Source: Sorex araneus (Eukaryota > Chordata > Mammalia > Eulipotyphla > Soricidae). From it: a stretch of 64,000 nucleotides of DNA. The position numbers were made by a program, and so were the translations under genes. Shown piece by piece: positions 11,130 to 24,499 of this stretch (position 1 is the stretch's first letter; each line of letters opens with the position of its first letter). The stretch lies in the NCBI RefSeq assembly GCF_027595985.1, contig NC_073313.1, positions 103,527,552 to 103,591,551 of the forward strand, read 5' to 3'. The notes beneath the pieces are model-generated. The model searched no databases and was not told the DNA's origin. It saw only the letters and a list, made by a program, of their open reading frames with translations.

Positions 11130-12095
11130 TCTAGGATTTGACAGGTTGATGTTAAAGAGTATAAGGAAAAGCAAAGAAAATGGAATAATTAGAACAATTT
11201 TGATGAAAAACACATTTGGATATCTCACATTACCTGATTTGCAGGATTATTTTTAAAACATCAGTGGTCAAGACATATTAGAGAAGGGTTAGTTATACCT
11301 TCAGATCAGTTGAAAAGAGCTTAGTAATAGACCTACATATATATGTCAGTAAATTTTCAAGAAAGGTGCAAAGGCAATTCAATGACAAAATGATAGCTAG
11401 TGGTTGGTTCTCTATTTGCAATGATTGACTATCCATAATAAAAAATTTAAACCTCAAAATTTTATATCCTCTGTAAAAATGAACTCGAAATCAATCAAAG
11501 ACCTAAATGTGAAACATGAAACTGTGAAACTTTTAGAGGAAAATATGGTCATATCTTGGATTAGGCAAAAGTTACTTAGAAAGTAAATCAAAATCAAGTT
11601 TCCTAAAGGGAAAATTTTCTTGACTTTAAGAATTATCAAAAGAATAAATTCTAAAACCTAACATTGTATGGTAGTAAATTTCATTAAATTTAAGCACAAT
11701 AAGTACAAATATTGATTCATTATAGGTTATCTGTGAAATCAGTATAATATTACATATGCTTTAATAATTCTAAAAGGACAAACCATAAACTGGGAGAAAA
11801 CATTTGCAAATCACATATCTAATAAATGACTATATCCAGAATATATAGGAACTCTAAAAGTTGAGCATTGAGGAGCTAACCTAGTAAAAAATGGGAAAAG
11901 CAGATATTTTACCGGGGAAAGTTAATTGATAATATACAAAGTGTATAAAATATGCTCAGTGTTACTAATAACTAAGGAAGTGCTTACTAAAACCATAATG
12001 GCATACTAGAGTGCATTCATTAGAAAGGCAACATGGATGGATCTCAAATGCACAATGTTAAGTGAAAAAGTCACGCCCAAGACTCTACTAAACAG
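11130..12095 (+). mobile_element. Ancient L1, ORF2 3' part
   Basis: Matches the L1 ORF2 C-terminal region in order: CATCAGTGGTCAAGAC, TTGGATTAGGCAAAAG, AACTGGGAGAAAACATTTGC, AAAATGGGAAAAGCAGA and ACATGGATGGATCTCAAATG. It ends where the PCNA copy begins. Confidence 0.85.
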
Positions 12096-12099
12096 TTAT

Positions 12100-13478
<1,379 letters not shown>

Positions 13479-13855
13479 GGAGGCATGCCCAATAGTCGAT
13501 ACTGGCTTAAATTGTGGGTCACAACCACATACAAGGCTCTAACTTTTGCTACAGTAAGTGGTTTCTGCATGCACAATGTCCAAAAATTAATTAAACAACT
13601 CCACATCTCCTAAATATCTGCTCACTGCCACACAGGCCAGGTATATTGATCTCAGTCTCTCAGCTAACTAACTGTGAGGGTCTTTCTGACAACACTGAGG
13701 CCTTTTAGGTACAGGCTGCAGATTCCGCTCCCTTCCAGCGAGGTGTCACCATCTCCACAATTTAAAAAGAGAGAGCTCTATCTCAAATATGAGATAAAAA
13801 GAAACTTAGTATGGGAACAACAAACGGTCTAGTTTATCTGAACATTTGTGTATGT

Positions 13856-13916
13856 ATATATATATACTATATAATTGTATATATAGTTATACATATAACT
13901 ATATATATATATATAA
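13856..13916. repeat. (TA)n-rich microsatellite
   Basis: TATATA runs with interruptions, able to form hairpins. Confidence 0.9.
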
Positions 13917-14159
13917 CAGTCTACATGGGTAGAGCGTGTGTCCCTGGGACACTGATAAAGGCAAGCTGGCTCTCTGGTGGTAGGTGAGGTCTTGGAATGT
14001 TGTATACATGAAATGTATGAGTAACAAAGTTGTTAAATCTTAGTGCCTAAGTAAAAGTAGTCTGAACATTAATTAAAAATCAAATATGTAATGAATTAGA
14101 AGTGGTTCTGGAAGTACTCACCATATTGAATTTCTCAGGTGAAATGAATTGTGAGTGGA

Positions 14160-14460
14160 AAAAGTTTAATAAGCCCTGAAATATATAATGCATGTTTTCA
14201 TTAGTATGATGTTCTGGAAAAACCCAAACTGTAGGTGCTTAAAATGTATCTAGAGGTTTCCAGAGAGTGAGAGGAAGAATTCACAATAAAGGGGTGCAGA
14301 GGAATTTGGGGGAGCAATAGAAATCTTCACGGTGGAGAGAGATTAAATGGCTGCATGTGTCCAAAACTATAAAAAGTGAAATTTAGATATACCTTAAACA
14401 TTTGAATGGGAAAAGCTAGCTATAGAATTTATACAAATGGAATTGTGTGAATTCTCAAAT
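14160..14460 (+). mobile_element. Ancient L1 3' end, probably continuing the copy at 11130
   Basis: GTATGATGTTCTGGAAAAACC and the TTTCCAGAGAGTGAGAGG to ATGGCTGCATGTGTCC region resemble older L1 3' UTRs. The PCNA insertion appears to have separated it from 11130-12095. Confidence 0.6.
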
Positions 14461-14893
14461 GAGAAAAGACAATTTAAATTGGGCTAAATGCTTCTCTTTG
14501 TGCTCTTCCCCTCTTAGTTGATTTTATTCATTTACCTTAAGTCTAACTAATTTTCTTTTCAAATTTTAATTATAGTGTGATCAACTCTAGTTGCTATATT
14601 TTATATCATATCCTCGTACCATATTCATCTTATAAATGAAATTCTACACCCTTTATCAACCTCTCCATAATTTTTTAGTCCCCAGAAACTACCTTTTTAC
14701 TGTTTCTATGAGTTTGTCCTTTAAGAGGGATTTCAATTAAGTCTAAATAAATTTAAATTGCTTATTCAATGTAGTCATTTGGAAATATGATGCTTTTTCT
14801 AAAGAAATTTAAATTCATGCTTATTTCCATCTTGCTCTGTATTTTTACATATTTTCCATAGTCATCAGAGTAAGAAATATTATTTGTTCGTAG

Positions 14894-14976
14894 GAAATTG
14901 GCCCTGATGGAGATAGCTGTGCTGTGTGCATTGAACTGTATAAACCAAATGACTTAGTGCGCATCTTAACCTGCAA
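14894..14976 (+). CDS. RNF128: RNF128 coding exon: first half of the RING-H2 domain
   Basis: This 83-base exon runs from GAA (EIGPDG) to the first two bases of the Asn codon in LTCN. It has acceptor TAG at 14891-14893 and donor GTAAGT at 14977. It supplies the first three zinc ligands of the RING: the CAVC pair and the third cysteine in ILTC, spaced C-x2-C-x14-C. The RING recruits the E2 enzyme and is required for ubiquitin transfer. The split codon is completed by the exon at 17210, so 83+97 bases give exactly 60 codons. No frame damage or unusual substitution in a ligand is seen. Confidence 0.97.
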
Positions 14977-15089
14977 GTAAGTTTGATTTTGTTTTATACC
15001 AACAAAAATTGCTGATTTACAAAAAAAAAGTGATTGTAGTGGGAAATAACTACTTTAAATATGTCCAAATTGATGGAAAGAAAGTATTT

Positions 15090-15185
15090 ATATGAGGAGC
15101 TTGGAATGTAGTTCTTGTGGTAGAGCAAGCATTGCATGCCTGTGTTAAGTTCTAGGTTTAACCCTCAATATCTTATGCAGTGCAG
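15090..15185 (+). mobile_element. SINE head fragment
   Basis: GTGGTAGAGCAAGCATTGC and TAGGTTTAACCCTCAAT follow the head pattern. Confidence 0.55.
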
Positions 15186-15344
15186 CAGTTCTTTAAAAAG
15201 TGTTTATTTCGGCTTTTCACTTAATAGGAGAGTACTTTATTTTCTATTATTGAAATTGTTGTAGGGTTAACATATAAGATTTCCACAATCTGGTGCAGTT
15301 TGGAACTAAGTTATTTAAATTCATTCTAAAAATCCTATTGGACG

Positions 15345-15512
15345 GCAGAGAACGAGTACAGGGGGTAAGGTACTTGCTTTGCATGCAGCCAACTGAGGAT
15401 GGTTCCATCCTCACCATCACATATGGTTCCCCTAGCACTGACAGGAATGTTCCATGAACTTAGAGCCAGTAGTAAGCCACAAGTATCACTAGGTGTGCCC
15501 CCAAGTCCCAGC
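15345..15512 (+). mobile_element. SINE, poly(A) type
   Basis: Head through AGGTGTGCCCCCAAGTCCC; lies about 370 bases after an RNF128 exon. Confidence 0.85.
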
Positions 15513-15567
15513 CCTCTGAAAGGATGCCATTGAGATAATGTAGGTCTCCTCCCCGCTCCCCCCCTGC

Positions 15568-15725
15568 TAAATGGTGGTAAGGTGCTTGCCTTTCAATGCA
15601 TTCAGTTCCTACAAACACATATAGTCCCCCAAGCCCTGCAAGGAGTGATCCCTAAGCACAGAGTCAGGAGTAAGTCCTGAGTACAGCTGGATCACAAACA
15701 CACACACACACACACACACACACAA
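15568..15725 (+). mobile_element. SINE, poly(A) type, with (CA)n end
   Basis: The A-rich end has become a (CA)n microsatellite at 15697-15724. Confidence 0.8.
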
Positions 15726-15804
15726 ATCAGCATATGCACACCTATTGTGATGTCTTTCTTCCGGAGTTTTTATTTTTCCTCTCTTGAAAGTCACTTTTCA
15801 GGAG

Positions 15805-15960
15805 AGGTGGCATAGCCAGAAGTGTTTAGGGACCACCCTTGGCTCTGTCCTCAGAGGCCATGCCTGACGATGTTTGGGATTACTGTATGTGGTACCAAGG
15901 ATTCGAACCAGGTTCATAACTGGAGCCACATGCTAGGCAAGGGCTTTAGTTCCTGGACTG
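15805..15960 (-). mobile_element. SINE, poly(A) type
   Basis: Minus-strand copy with ACCAAGGATTCGAACCAGG. Confidence 0.8.
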
Positions 15961-16321
15961 TTTGCAGTCCTAAACGTCACTTTAAATATTCATTATTCTG
16001 CACGTGGGGCCCTGGGGTCACTCTATCCCTTGGCCTAGATGTGGACTGAATGATTCAGTCCTTGGTACAGTGATGTAATGCTGCGCAGAAGGAGCAGTGC
16101 GGGATCGCCAGGGCAACATGAATGCTGATGCTTTGCACCTACCAGAGCTGCACCCATTAGTGGAGGCAAGGCATTTGGTGGTGGTGATCACACTCAGTTC
16201 CTTCCATCCCAGGCACGTACTCCAGCCCTTTGAATGATCTCAGCTATCCCTGAAAAACTCATTCATTTAATTAGTCAATATTGATGTTCTAAGAGCACAT
16301 CACATTGGGGCTCTCTGGAGA

Positions 16322-16482
16322 GGGTTTAGCCACACTGGGCAGTGTCCAGGGGTTACTCCTGACTCTGTGGCCATAGAGTGATCCCTGGCAGTGCTTGGTG
16401 GGCCCTATGCAGTGCTGGAGATTTAACTAGGGTCAGCTGCAGGCACGGTTAGGACCTTAACCCCTGCACTATATCTCCGACC
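16322..16482 (-). mobile_element. SINE, poly(A) type
   Basis: Minus-strand copy ending CACTATATCTCCGACCC. Confidence 0.88.
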
Positions 16483-16857
16483 CTTCAGAATGTATCACAT
16501 CTCTGAAGTTTCAGCATGATGTTAATATTCAGTACCACATTGTACTATATTATTAAAAATTATTGACTAACCATACCCTTTTATATGTAATGACAGGTCA
16601 TTAATATTTTAAATACTGAACCAAGTGTTAGATCTGGCAATGTATTAGCTATTTTTTAAAAAATATATATTTTTAATTAATATTTAAATACTAATATTTA
16701 AATATTAATAGTTTTTAAGTAAATTGTTTAAAAATAGTATTGATGACATTTTTTGAAGCCAGAGTAATGAGGCTTTATATATATAGTATTAAATATTATA
16801 TGTGTGTATGTATATACGGTACTCCGTAATGTTGTAATAGGGAACATTCTCTGAAGT

Positions 16858-17000
16858 ACTCAGCACTTAACCCCTGGCTTTGTGCTCAGGGCTCACTCCT
16901 TGCAGTGCACTGTGAACCATATGTGATGCAGGAGATTGAACTAGGGTCAGCCTCATGCAGGCAAGCACTTTATCCCCTGCTTTCTACTATCTTTTCAGTC
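16858..17000 (-). mobile_element. SINE, poly(A) type
   Basis: Minus-strand copy with GAGATTGAACTAGGGTCAGC, about 210 bases before an RNF128 exon. Confidence 0.8.
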
Positions 17001-17209
17001 TGCTCTTTGTATTTTAAAAAACTGTCTTACAAAATTTTGAAATGTTCTTTCTGTGGAGTCCTCTCCAGTGTTATTGCCATAGCTTGTTTAAAAGGACGCA
17101 TCTGTTAGATACTTAAGCAAACTTACAGAGTGACCTGTTAGCGTACTGGGAAAATTGTTGCAGTTTCATAACTGATAACTGAATTATGTGGATTTTCCCC
17201 TTTTATTAG

Positions 17210-17306
17210 CCATATATTCCACAAGACGTGTGTTGACCCGTGGCTGCTCGAACACAGGACTTGCCCCATGTGCAAATGTGACATTCTCAAAGCTTTGGGG
17301 ATTGAG
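17210..17306 (+). CDS. RNF128: RNF128 coding exon: second half of the RING-H2 domain
   Basis: The exon begins with the last base of the split Asn codon and reads [13 protein letters not shown], then [15 protein letters not shown]. It supplies the remaining ligands of the RING-H2 in the order H, H, C, C, C. The whole domain fits C-x2-C-x14-C-x-H-x2-H-x2-C-x10-C-x2-C, the canonical C3H2C3 form. The conserved tryptophan in VDPWL, which contacts the E2 in this class, is present. Acceptor is TTATTAG at 17203-17209 and donor GTAAGC at 17307. All eight ligands are intact, so the ligase should be functional. Confidence 0.97.
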
Positions 17307-17979
17307 GTAAGCATCGCTAAGAGTTTATAGATGGAAAATTAAACAGTGTATTATTTATGTAACTGGATCATCAGGAACATAATATTCTTAGTTTTTTAGG
17401 CATGTAATGGGTTAAACATATAGTGACATTGGTGTAGTATAGTGATAGGTGCCATGGTGAACCACCTACATTTTCCTTCTTCCTCCTTCTCCTTGGATGT
17501 ACTTACTTTTTGAAGTGACTGCCATGTGATCTACCAAATGGACTTTGATATCCCTGTCTTTTACTCTCTTACTTTTGCATAGCAACCAACTGTTAGTTGA
17601 ATGAGTCTAGTTTGAGAAAGTATGATAAATCTTAATTCAGAATTAATTATATTTGGTTAAATAAAAACCTACTGGCTACCTCACAGTACACACAGCAGAA
17701 AGTTGATCTCATCAAAATCTCCCTGATTTGAGGAGACATATAGATTACAGAAATTCTCAGTTCTCTCAGGGATAGCAAGAAATTTTTTGAATGACTTCAT
17801 TGTTTTAGACACTTTTGTATAAAGTGCTAGGAGAACCCAGAGGAATATGTCAGATGTCAAATTTTTCTGCCTCTAGCCCCTTTCATCTCATCGATGGATC
17901 TAGTTATTTCATCTGCCCTTTTTGGGACCAGCGATACATTTTTTTCTCATCAAAAGGGATTTTATATAGGCTCAAAGGG

Positions 17980-18148
17980 TTAAGAGAGATAGTATGTGAG
18001 GAGGGTGCTTGTATTGCACAAGGTTGACCTGGGTTTGATCCTTGGCATGATGGTTCACTGAGGCAACCAGCAGTAATTCCTGTGAGCAAATCCAGGAGTA
18101 AGCCCTGAGCACAGCTGGGTATGGTCCAAAAATAAAAATGATAAATAA
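17980..18148 (+). mobile_element. SINE, poly(A) type
   Basis: Plus-strand copy, CTGGGTTTGATCCTTGGC to GGTATGGTCCAAAAAT. Confidence 0.88.
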
Positions 18149-18151
18149 ACA

Positions 18152-18335
18152 GGGAGTAGGAACCATAGTACAGCAGGTAGAACACTTGCCTTGCACATGA
18201 CAGGCCAATATTCAATACTTGGCACCCCATATGGTCCCCTGAGCCCACCTGGAGTGATACCTGAATGTAGGGACAGGAGTAGCCCTGAGCACAGCTGGAT
18301 GTGGCCCAAACTTCTCCCCCGTCCCCCCACAAAAC
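18152..18335 (+). mobile_element. SINE, poly(A) type, adjacent to the previous one
   Basis: Plus-strand copy, ACCATAGTACAGCAGGTAG to GATGTGGCCCAAAC. It ends about 110 bases before the RNF128 exon at 18447. Confidence 0.9.
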
Positions 18336-18446
18336 CCCATTAAATATTGCTCTAATAAGTTACCTATAAAATAATTATGTAAAGATATTTCAAGAAAAAA
18401 GCATGTACTCTGAGAGTCTTTTATTTTTTTCAAATCTTTTCTATAG

Positions 18447-18615
18447 GTGGATGTTGAGGATGGATCAGTGTCTCTGCAGGTCCCTGTGTCCAATGAAGCA
18501 TCAAATAGTGCCTCTCCTCACGAGGAGGATAATCGCAGTGAGACTGCATCATCTGGATATGCTTCTGTTCAAGGGACAGATGAACCACCTTTGGAGGAAC
18601 ATGCGCAGTTAACAA
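18447..18615 (+). CDS. RNF128: RNF128 coding exon: acidic, serine-rich region after the RING
   Basis: This 169-base exon encodes VDVEDGSVSL to EHAQLT and ends on the first base of a split codon that the last exon completes. Acceptor is CTATAG at 18441-18446 and donor GTAAGC at 18616. The segment is acidic and rich in Ser and Thr (SPHEEDNRSETASS), typical of the cytosolic tail of this ligase family, and has no catalytic motif. Reading past the donor gives a stop at 18639, so the apparent longer frame is an artefact. Two SINEs lie upstream; the nearer ends about 110 bases before the acceptor. Confidence 0.96.
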
Positions 18616-20537
18616 GTAAGCAACAAGCTGGGAGTCATTGAGTGCTCAGCAATTGTTCCATTGTGGATTATGTACTCTGCAGAATAGCTGTGCTTTTAGC
18701 ATGTGTTCCATTCATCCATTAACACATTCAAGTAATTTTTCCATGAATAATGAGGCAATAAGAATGCACCTCTACTTCAATTTAACAAACATTTAAGTAT
18801 ACCTTAAACATGAAAGGCATCAGGAAGGCATTATTGTCAAAAGAAAGGGGTTTATTGGAAAACTTCTCTAGAATGCATTTAAGCATCTGCTTACTGACAT
18901 ATGGAGCCTAAATAGATGATTTAAACCTTTGAAGATGTTGTAGTTCACAGAATAACAAAAATTTCAGATAAAGGTTTCTTAGAAATAATAATATATAATT
19001 CATTTTCTAAATGCTTGGTTTATACAAAACTTCTCCCTACCCCATATTTTGCACTATCAGAAACTATATTTAAGGATTGTATTTGCTGCCACCTGTTGAT
19101 TATATGCCGTGAATGAACAAACCACGAAAACTAAAATTGAATATTATTCAGAATCCATGCAAACCACAAATGTATGATGTTAATGTCATACTAGTCAAGA
19201 AATTTTAGGAAATATTGTCACTTCTTTTCTTAGAACCCCTTACCCCAGACTTAATATTGAACTTTTCCATATTTTTAGTGCCCTGTGTTAGAAGGATATT
19301 AGCACTTTCTTGATGGGTTTGGTGTGGTGTTAACATTGTGATTAACACTCTTTTAATCTAATGTTACCTCAGGAAAATATAATTAAAAATTTGAAAGATT
19401 TTTTTTCAACCCTCATTTTGGCATAAAATCAGAAGATCTTAATGTTAAAATAACTCTAGGAAGTTTCTGCTTCCTGTGTCATAAGCCTTTGTTCTTTGTA
19501 GTCTTATCAGTGCAGTAGATCACATTTCTGGAGACGTTGAGAGGAATACTGCTATCATGAAGGCAGAAATCTTGTATTTCTTGCATTTGCATTGTGGAAA
19601 TTCCCTTGATTATAAATGAATCTTACAACTTGTAAGAATATGTGGGTTGTTCTACCTATCACAGGGCTATTATCTATTTGCCCCAAGTCAATTTTGTTAT
19701 CATAACTTTGCTAACAAAAATTCAGTGACGATAAAGGAAAGCATGATTAAGTGTACTGTTAAAAATTGTTTAAAAATTGTTCCCACCAACTCTTTTGGTG
19801 TTCTTTTGCTCTTGTGTGGGCAGGTGATAAGCTAAGCAGTTTTTGCAGAGCAATTGAGAAGCAAATGTCATGATACATATTTCTCTTCCTGTATTATCTC
19901 TGGATAAACAGTAATACTTATACCTATCCAATTGCCTTGAAGAAGAAACTAGGGAGACCTAAATCTCCTTTTCTTTTCCTATTGGTTCAGTGTACTTTAT
20001 GTCAAACTCATCCCCCAATTTCCTACCTTAAATTCATCATTTGAGCTACTGTCTGTTTTCTGTCATTCCTTCCACTTTTCCTGTAAGAAACTGAGTAAAC
20101 CCAGTGTATCTAACTCTTGTTCCTCCTTTAAAACCTGGCCCCGCCGTTGACCGACCTCCTTTAACTCATGAGTGGCTCTACTATATGCTTTTATAGAACT
20201 TCTGTCCTTGCTGTTATTGCGATGAATTGCATTAAAAACTTCTAGAGTTCCTTCTGATAGGGAAATATCTCATTCACTTTAGTATACCTAGCACCTAGTA
20301 TATTACAATGTATACTATGTATACATACATGTAGAGAAATATGCCTACAGTGTAGTAGATAATAGACATAAGCTGATAGTCTGGTATCTCTTCAGATCAC
20401 GTGTATCTATCTCCCTCTCTCAAATAAGTGCTGAACAAATAGCCTCTAGAATAGATTTAATGTTCTCTGTTATTATGTATATTAGTTTAGTTATTCTGCA
20501 TATGAACCATTAATTATTATGGTGATAATTGATACCT
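18616..20537. other. RNF128 intron, longest repeat-free stretch
   Basis: About 1.9 kb without a recognisable repeat, unusual for this window. It may hold conserved non-coding sequence. Confidence 0.55.
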
Positions 20538-20656
20538 TTGAGCTGGGGAGATAGCTCAAAGGGCTGCATGCATGCTTTGCATGTGGAGGGTTCAGATGCT
20601 ATTTCCAGAACTCCATTGTCCTAAGTACTGCCAGGTATGCCTCCCCCCAAAAAATT
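20538..20656 (+). mobile_element. SINE, shortened
   Basis: AGCTGGGGAGATAGCTCAAAG head with a deleted body and an A-rich end. Confidence 0.75.
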
Positions 20657-21129
20657 CATATGTTATAGGCATAAAATTGTTAAGACCATATCCATGTATC
20701 CCATTGTTACACTATTAAATTCTGGTTCTCAAACTCAAAGGGCACTAGTTTTCAAATTGTTGTGGATCAAGTAATCTGGAGGGTTATTGAAACAGAGGGG
20801 CCACTACCAGCTCTTATATTTTTATTTTCCCACCCCCCAGATTTAAGATAAACAATAATGTTGTGAACTTTAACTTTGTTATATATAACATGGTTATTTG
20901 CTACACATTTATTACAGAATGGTTATCATAGTAAAGTTATTTCATGTTTTTTAATTTAAAGTTTTTAAGTTACTAAATTTAAATATATAGTCAAGTTACT
21001 TTGCTGCTCATTTTTTTTATGAGACGAAATATCAAACCCATAGCAAAACACATCACTCCTCAGCCAAGGAAAGTTTTTTTTTTAATCTACAACCTCACAT
21101 AATTTAAAAATGTCCATATTTGTGTTGAA

Positions 21130-22090
21130 AAAAATTCAGATTTACCTGAATAGACATTTCTTCCAGGAAGACTCAGAAAAGACCAAGATGCACATAAAAA
21201 TATATTCATCATCACTTATTTTTAGGGAAATGCAAATCAGACCCCAGTGAGCTATCACCTCACCAGGGTGAGAATGGCTATTCACAAAAAAACAAGAAGT
21301 AACAAATGGTGAGGATGTGGAGAAAAGGGAATCATTGTATACTGTACAATGTATGTAATTTGGTGTCGCTATTATTAAAAAAAACAATATGTGGATTTCT
21401 CAAAAATTAAAAATACAAGTCTGTTAATAGTTATTATATGTTGGACATTTATAACAAGAATATTAATTCATTGCAGCATCATGACAACTTCTAGGTGTTA
21501 GAAACACTTCAGGGTCCCATCAAAAAAATGATTGGGTCAGGAATATGTGGTATAGGACTGGGGAAATAGTTCAAAGGGATGGAGCATGTGCTTTGCAAGC
21601 AAGAGCCCTAGGTTTGATCCCTAACACCACATGGTCCCCTGAGCACCACCAAGAGGGAGAAATACCTCCAGCATTTAGCCAGGAGTGGCCCCCTGAAGAA
21701 TACTGGGTATAGTCATCTCCTGAAAATAAATTTTTAAAAAGAAAGGTGGTGGTATATATACATAATTAAATACTACTTCTCAGCTATTTTTAATAAAAAT
21801 GAAACCTTTGCGACAACATGGATGGATAGACCTAGAGGCTGTCATGTTTACCGAAATAAATCATATGAGGAAAAGCTACCACCATATGATTTCCCTCCTG
21901 TGGGGCATACGGAAAACAAATCAATTAACTAAGTAAAATTAAAGTAAAATTTTATGGTATAAAATAAGCAGAGGAAGTTGTAATGAAGATAAAAGCGGTC
22001 ATATTTATGATAAAAGATGGAATTCAACCTTTAGTGGTGAAAATTAATGTAATATATACTGATGTTGATTTGTAATAATGAAAAAAGTAG
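21130..22090 (+). mobile_element. L1 3' part, interrupted by a SINE
   Basis: CCTGAATAGACATTTCTTCC, GGGAAATGCAAATCAGACCC, CTATCACCTCACCAGGGTGA and, after the SINE at 21556-21740, GACAACATGGATGGATAGA follow L1 ORF2 3' sequence. Confidence 0.88.
21556..21740 (+). mobile_element. SINE, poly(A) type, inside an L1
   Basis: GGACTGGGGAAATAGTTC to GAAAATAAATTTTTAAAAA. Confidence 0.88.
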
Positions 22091-22091
22091 T

Positions 22092-22168
22092 GTAGAGATG
22101 TGAAAGTAGCTCCTTGGAGCACTTGCCATTAATGTGTGAGGCCTGGCTATCCACAGCACTGCAAAAAT
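22092..22168 (+). mobile_element. tRNA-type SINE fragment
   Basis: Short head-like stretch with GTGTGAGGCCTGGCTATCC and an A-rich end. Confidence 0.45.
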
Positions 22169-22627
22169 AGAAAAAGAAAAAGTTCACAGTATAATAAAAG
22201 GCAAAAAAGAATAACAACTTTCAACAGGACAGTTAATTGTAGTCAAGATGCTGGAATTTAATACCCATAAAGTATTCATCCTGTAACTTTGCAGTTGTTA
22301 GCCATCTTCTCTCCATTTTCCCAAAACTTAGACCCTAGCAATGCTACTTTATTTCAGTGATATTTTTCTTTACAATTTCTCATGTGAGTGAAATTAGACA
22401 GTATTTGTCTTTGGTTTATTGCATATCACTGAATGCCTTCAACTTCCATCCATATTATTATAGACAGCAGGATTTTCTTGATGCTGAAAAGAGTACTCCA
22501 TTATGTATATTGGAATGTGTTTTTTACCTATTCATCTGACATCAGACAGTGAAGCTGTTTGCATGTTTTTGCCTATTGTGAATAATGCTGCCATGAATAT
22601 AAGGGTACAGATATCTCTTTAGAGATT

Positions 22628-22700
22628 CTTTCCTTCTTTCTTTCATTTTTCCATTCTTTCATTTTTCATTCATTCATTCATTCATTTTTCAATCTTTCGT
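22628..22700. repeat. TTTC/TTCA simple repeat
   Basis: CCTTCTTTCTTTC followed by TTCATTCATTCATTCATT, next to a SINE T-rich end. Confidence 0.85.
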
Positions 22701-22729
22701 TGTTTATTTTTATTTTGTTTAGCTGGTTG

Positions 22730-22887
22730 GTTTTGGTTTGGGGCCACACCCAGCAGTGCTCCAGGCTTACTTCTGGCTCTGCGTTCATGAATCATTTCTG
22801 GTGGAGTCCATTTGTGGTGCCAGGGATCAAACTTGCATCAGCTGCATGCAAAGCAAGTGCCTTATACTGTGCTATCTCACTGCCCCA
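22730..22887 (-). mobile_element. SINE, poly(A) type, inside an L1
   Basis: Minus-strand copy, GGGGCCACACCCAGCAGTGC to TGTGCTATCTCACTGCCCC. Confidence 0.9.
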
Positions 22888-23061
22888 GGAACTTAATTTC
22901 TTTCAGATAAATTCCCATAAATGGTAATTTATGTATTATGTGTGGTTATATTTTTGGTCTTTATAAGGACTCTTCATACTGTTAGCCATTGTGATTGAAC
23001 CAATTTATATCCCCACCAGAAGTGCATTAATGTTTTTTGTTTTTTTGGGTGTGAGGGTAGG

Positions 23062-23214
23062 ACCAAGTAGATACCTCAAAGGGCAAGTGAATATTCTTTG
23101 ATCTCTGGTATCCACATGATTCTCCAAGAACCACTGAGAGTTTACCCCAAACAGCAAGATAGGACAATCCCATGAGTATGTCTGGATATGGTCTATAACT
23201 GCCCCCCCCCCAAT
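23062..23214 (+). mobile_element. SINE, diverged, inside an L1
   Basis: Plus-strand copy ending in a C10 run (CTGCCCCCCCCCC). Confidence 0.7.
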
Positions 23215-23414
23215 ATTTTTCTTTTATACAAATATTTATATACTTATCTGTTGGTTTTTTAATAACAACTATGCAAACAAATGTAACAATACATTTTTCC
23301 CATTTTGATTCGCATTCCCTGATGACTAGTCATGGTGAATATCATATAAAGTACATGCTATTTACTTACATATATTATTTGGAAAAATATTCAGTTACTA
23401 CGCTTAATTTTTAT

Positions 23415-23578
23415 TTTCAGTGGTCACATCCAGTAGTACTTAGGTGTTACTCCTGACTCTGCACTCAGGGATCACTCCTGGTGAGCTTGGGTGGTGGGCA
23501 TCATATGTGGTGCCTGTGATCGAACCCGGGTCAGCCATATGCAAGGCAAGTAACCTGCTGCACTATTGCTCCAGCCCC
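23415..23578 (-). mobile_element. SINE, poly(A) type, inside an L1
   Basis: Minus-strand copy with GTGATCGAACCCGGGTCAGC and CTATTGCTCCAGCCCC. Confidence 0.92.
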
Positions 23579-24239
23579 AACTATACTCACTTCTAATGGT
23601 ATTATTTGCTTACTTGTTATCCAGTTTTATGAGTTCTTATATATTTTAGATATTAGCCCCTTATCTACAATCTACAAATTATTTCTCACATCAGTAGGTT
23701 GCCTCTTCATTCCATTGATTACTTCTTTTGCTGCATTTAATATTATTAGTTTATTTTTATGTTTTTGGTGTCCCTACCCATAATAACATTGCCAAGACTA
23801 ATGTAAAGGGATATTTACCCTGTTTTTTCTTCTATTATTTTTGTGGTCTCATGTTTTACAATTAAGTCTTTAATCTGTTTTGAGTTCAAGTTTTGAGTGA
23901 TGTATGGTAGGGATCCAATTTTATTCTATTGCATGTGGATATTTAATTTTTCCAGCTCCATTTATTTTATGCAGTATGAGTATACTTATGAGTATTCTTT
24001 GCTAATTCTTCAGTTTTTTAATACATGGGTTTATTCATAGGGTTATGATTATTATCTATTTGTCAGTATTACATTTTAAGTCTTATTTCTATAGCATCAT
24101 ATTATAATTTGAATCTAGGTATGTGGTTCCTTCATCTTTTTCTTCCTTAAAATTGTTTTGCCTACCTGGAGTCCTTTGTGGTTCATATAAATTTTAGAAT
24201 TGATTTGATATTCCTGTGAAAATAACTTTAATATTTTGA

Positions 24240-24499
24240 TGGGGTTTTGATAGCACAGCTGGTAGGGCATTTGCCTTGCACATGGTCGACCTGGGTTTGA
24301 TTTCTCCGTCCCTCTCGGAGAGCCTGGCAAACTACCAAGAGTATCCCGCCTGCATGGCAGAGCCTGGCAAGCTACCCATGGCATATTCGATATGCCAAAA
24401 ACAGTAACAACAATTCTCACAAAGGAGATGCTACTGGTGCCCACTCGAGCAAATCTCATGATGAACAACAGGACGACAGTGCTACAGTGGAGTGCTACA
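24240..24499 (+). mobile_element. Shrew SINE with RTE-derived tail
   Basis: Full tRNA-like head, CTCTCGGAGAGCC body and a tail reading GAGATGCTACTGGTGCCC, ending in an ACAGTGCTACAGTG array. It is inserted into a minus-strand L1 in the last RNF128 intron. Confidence 0.92.
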
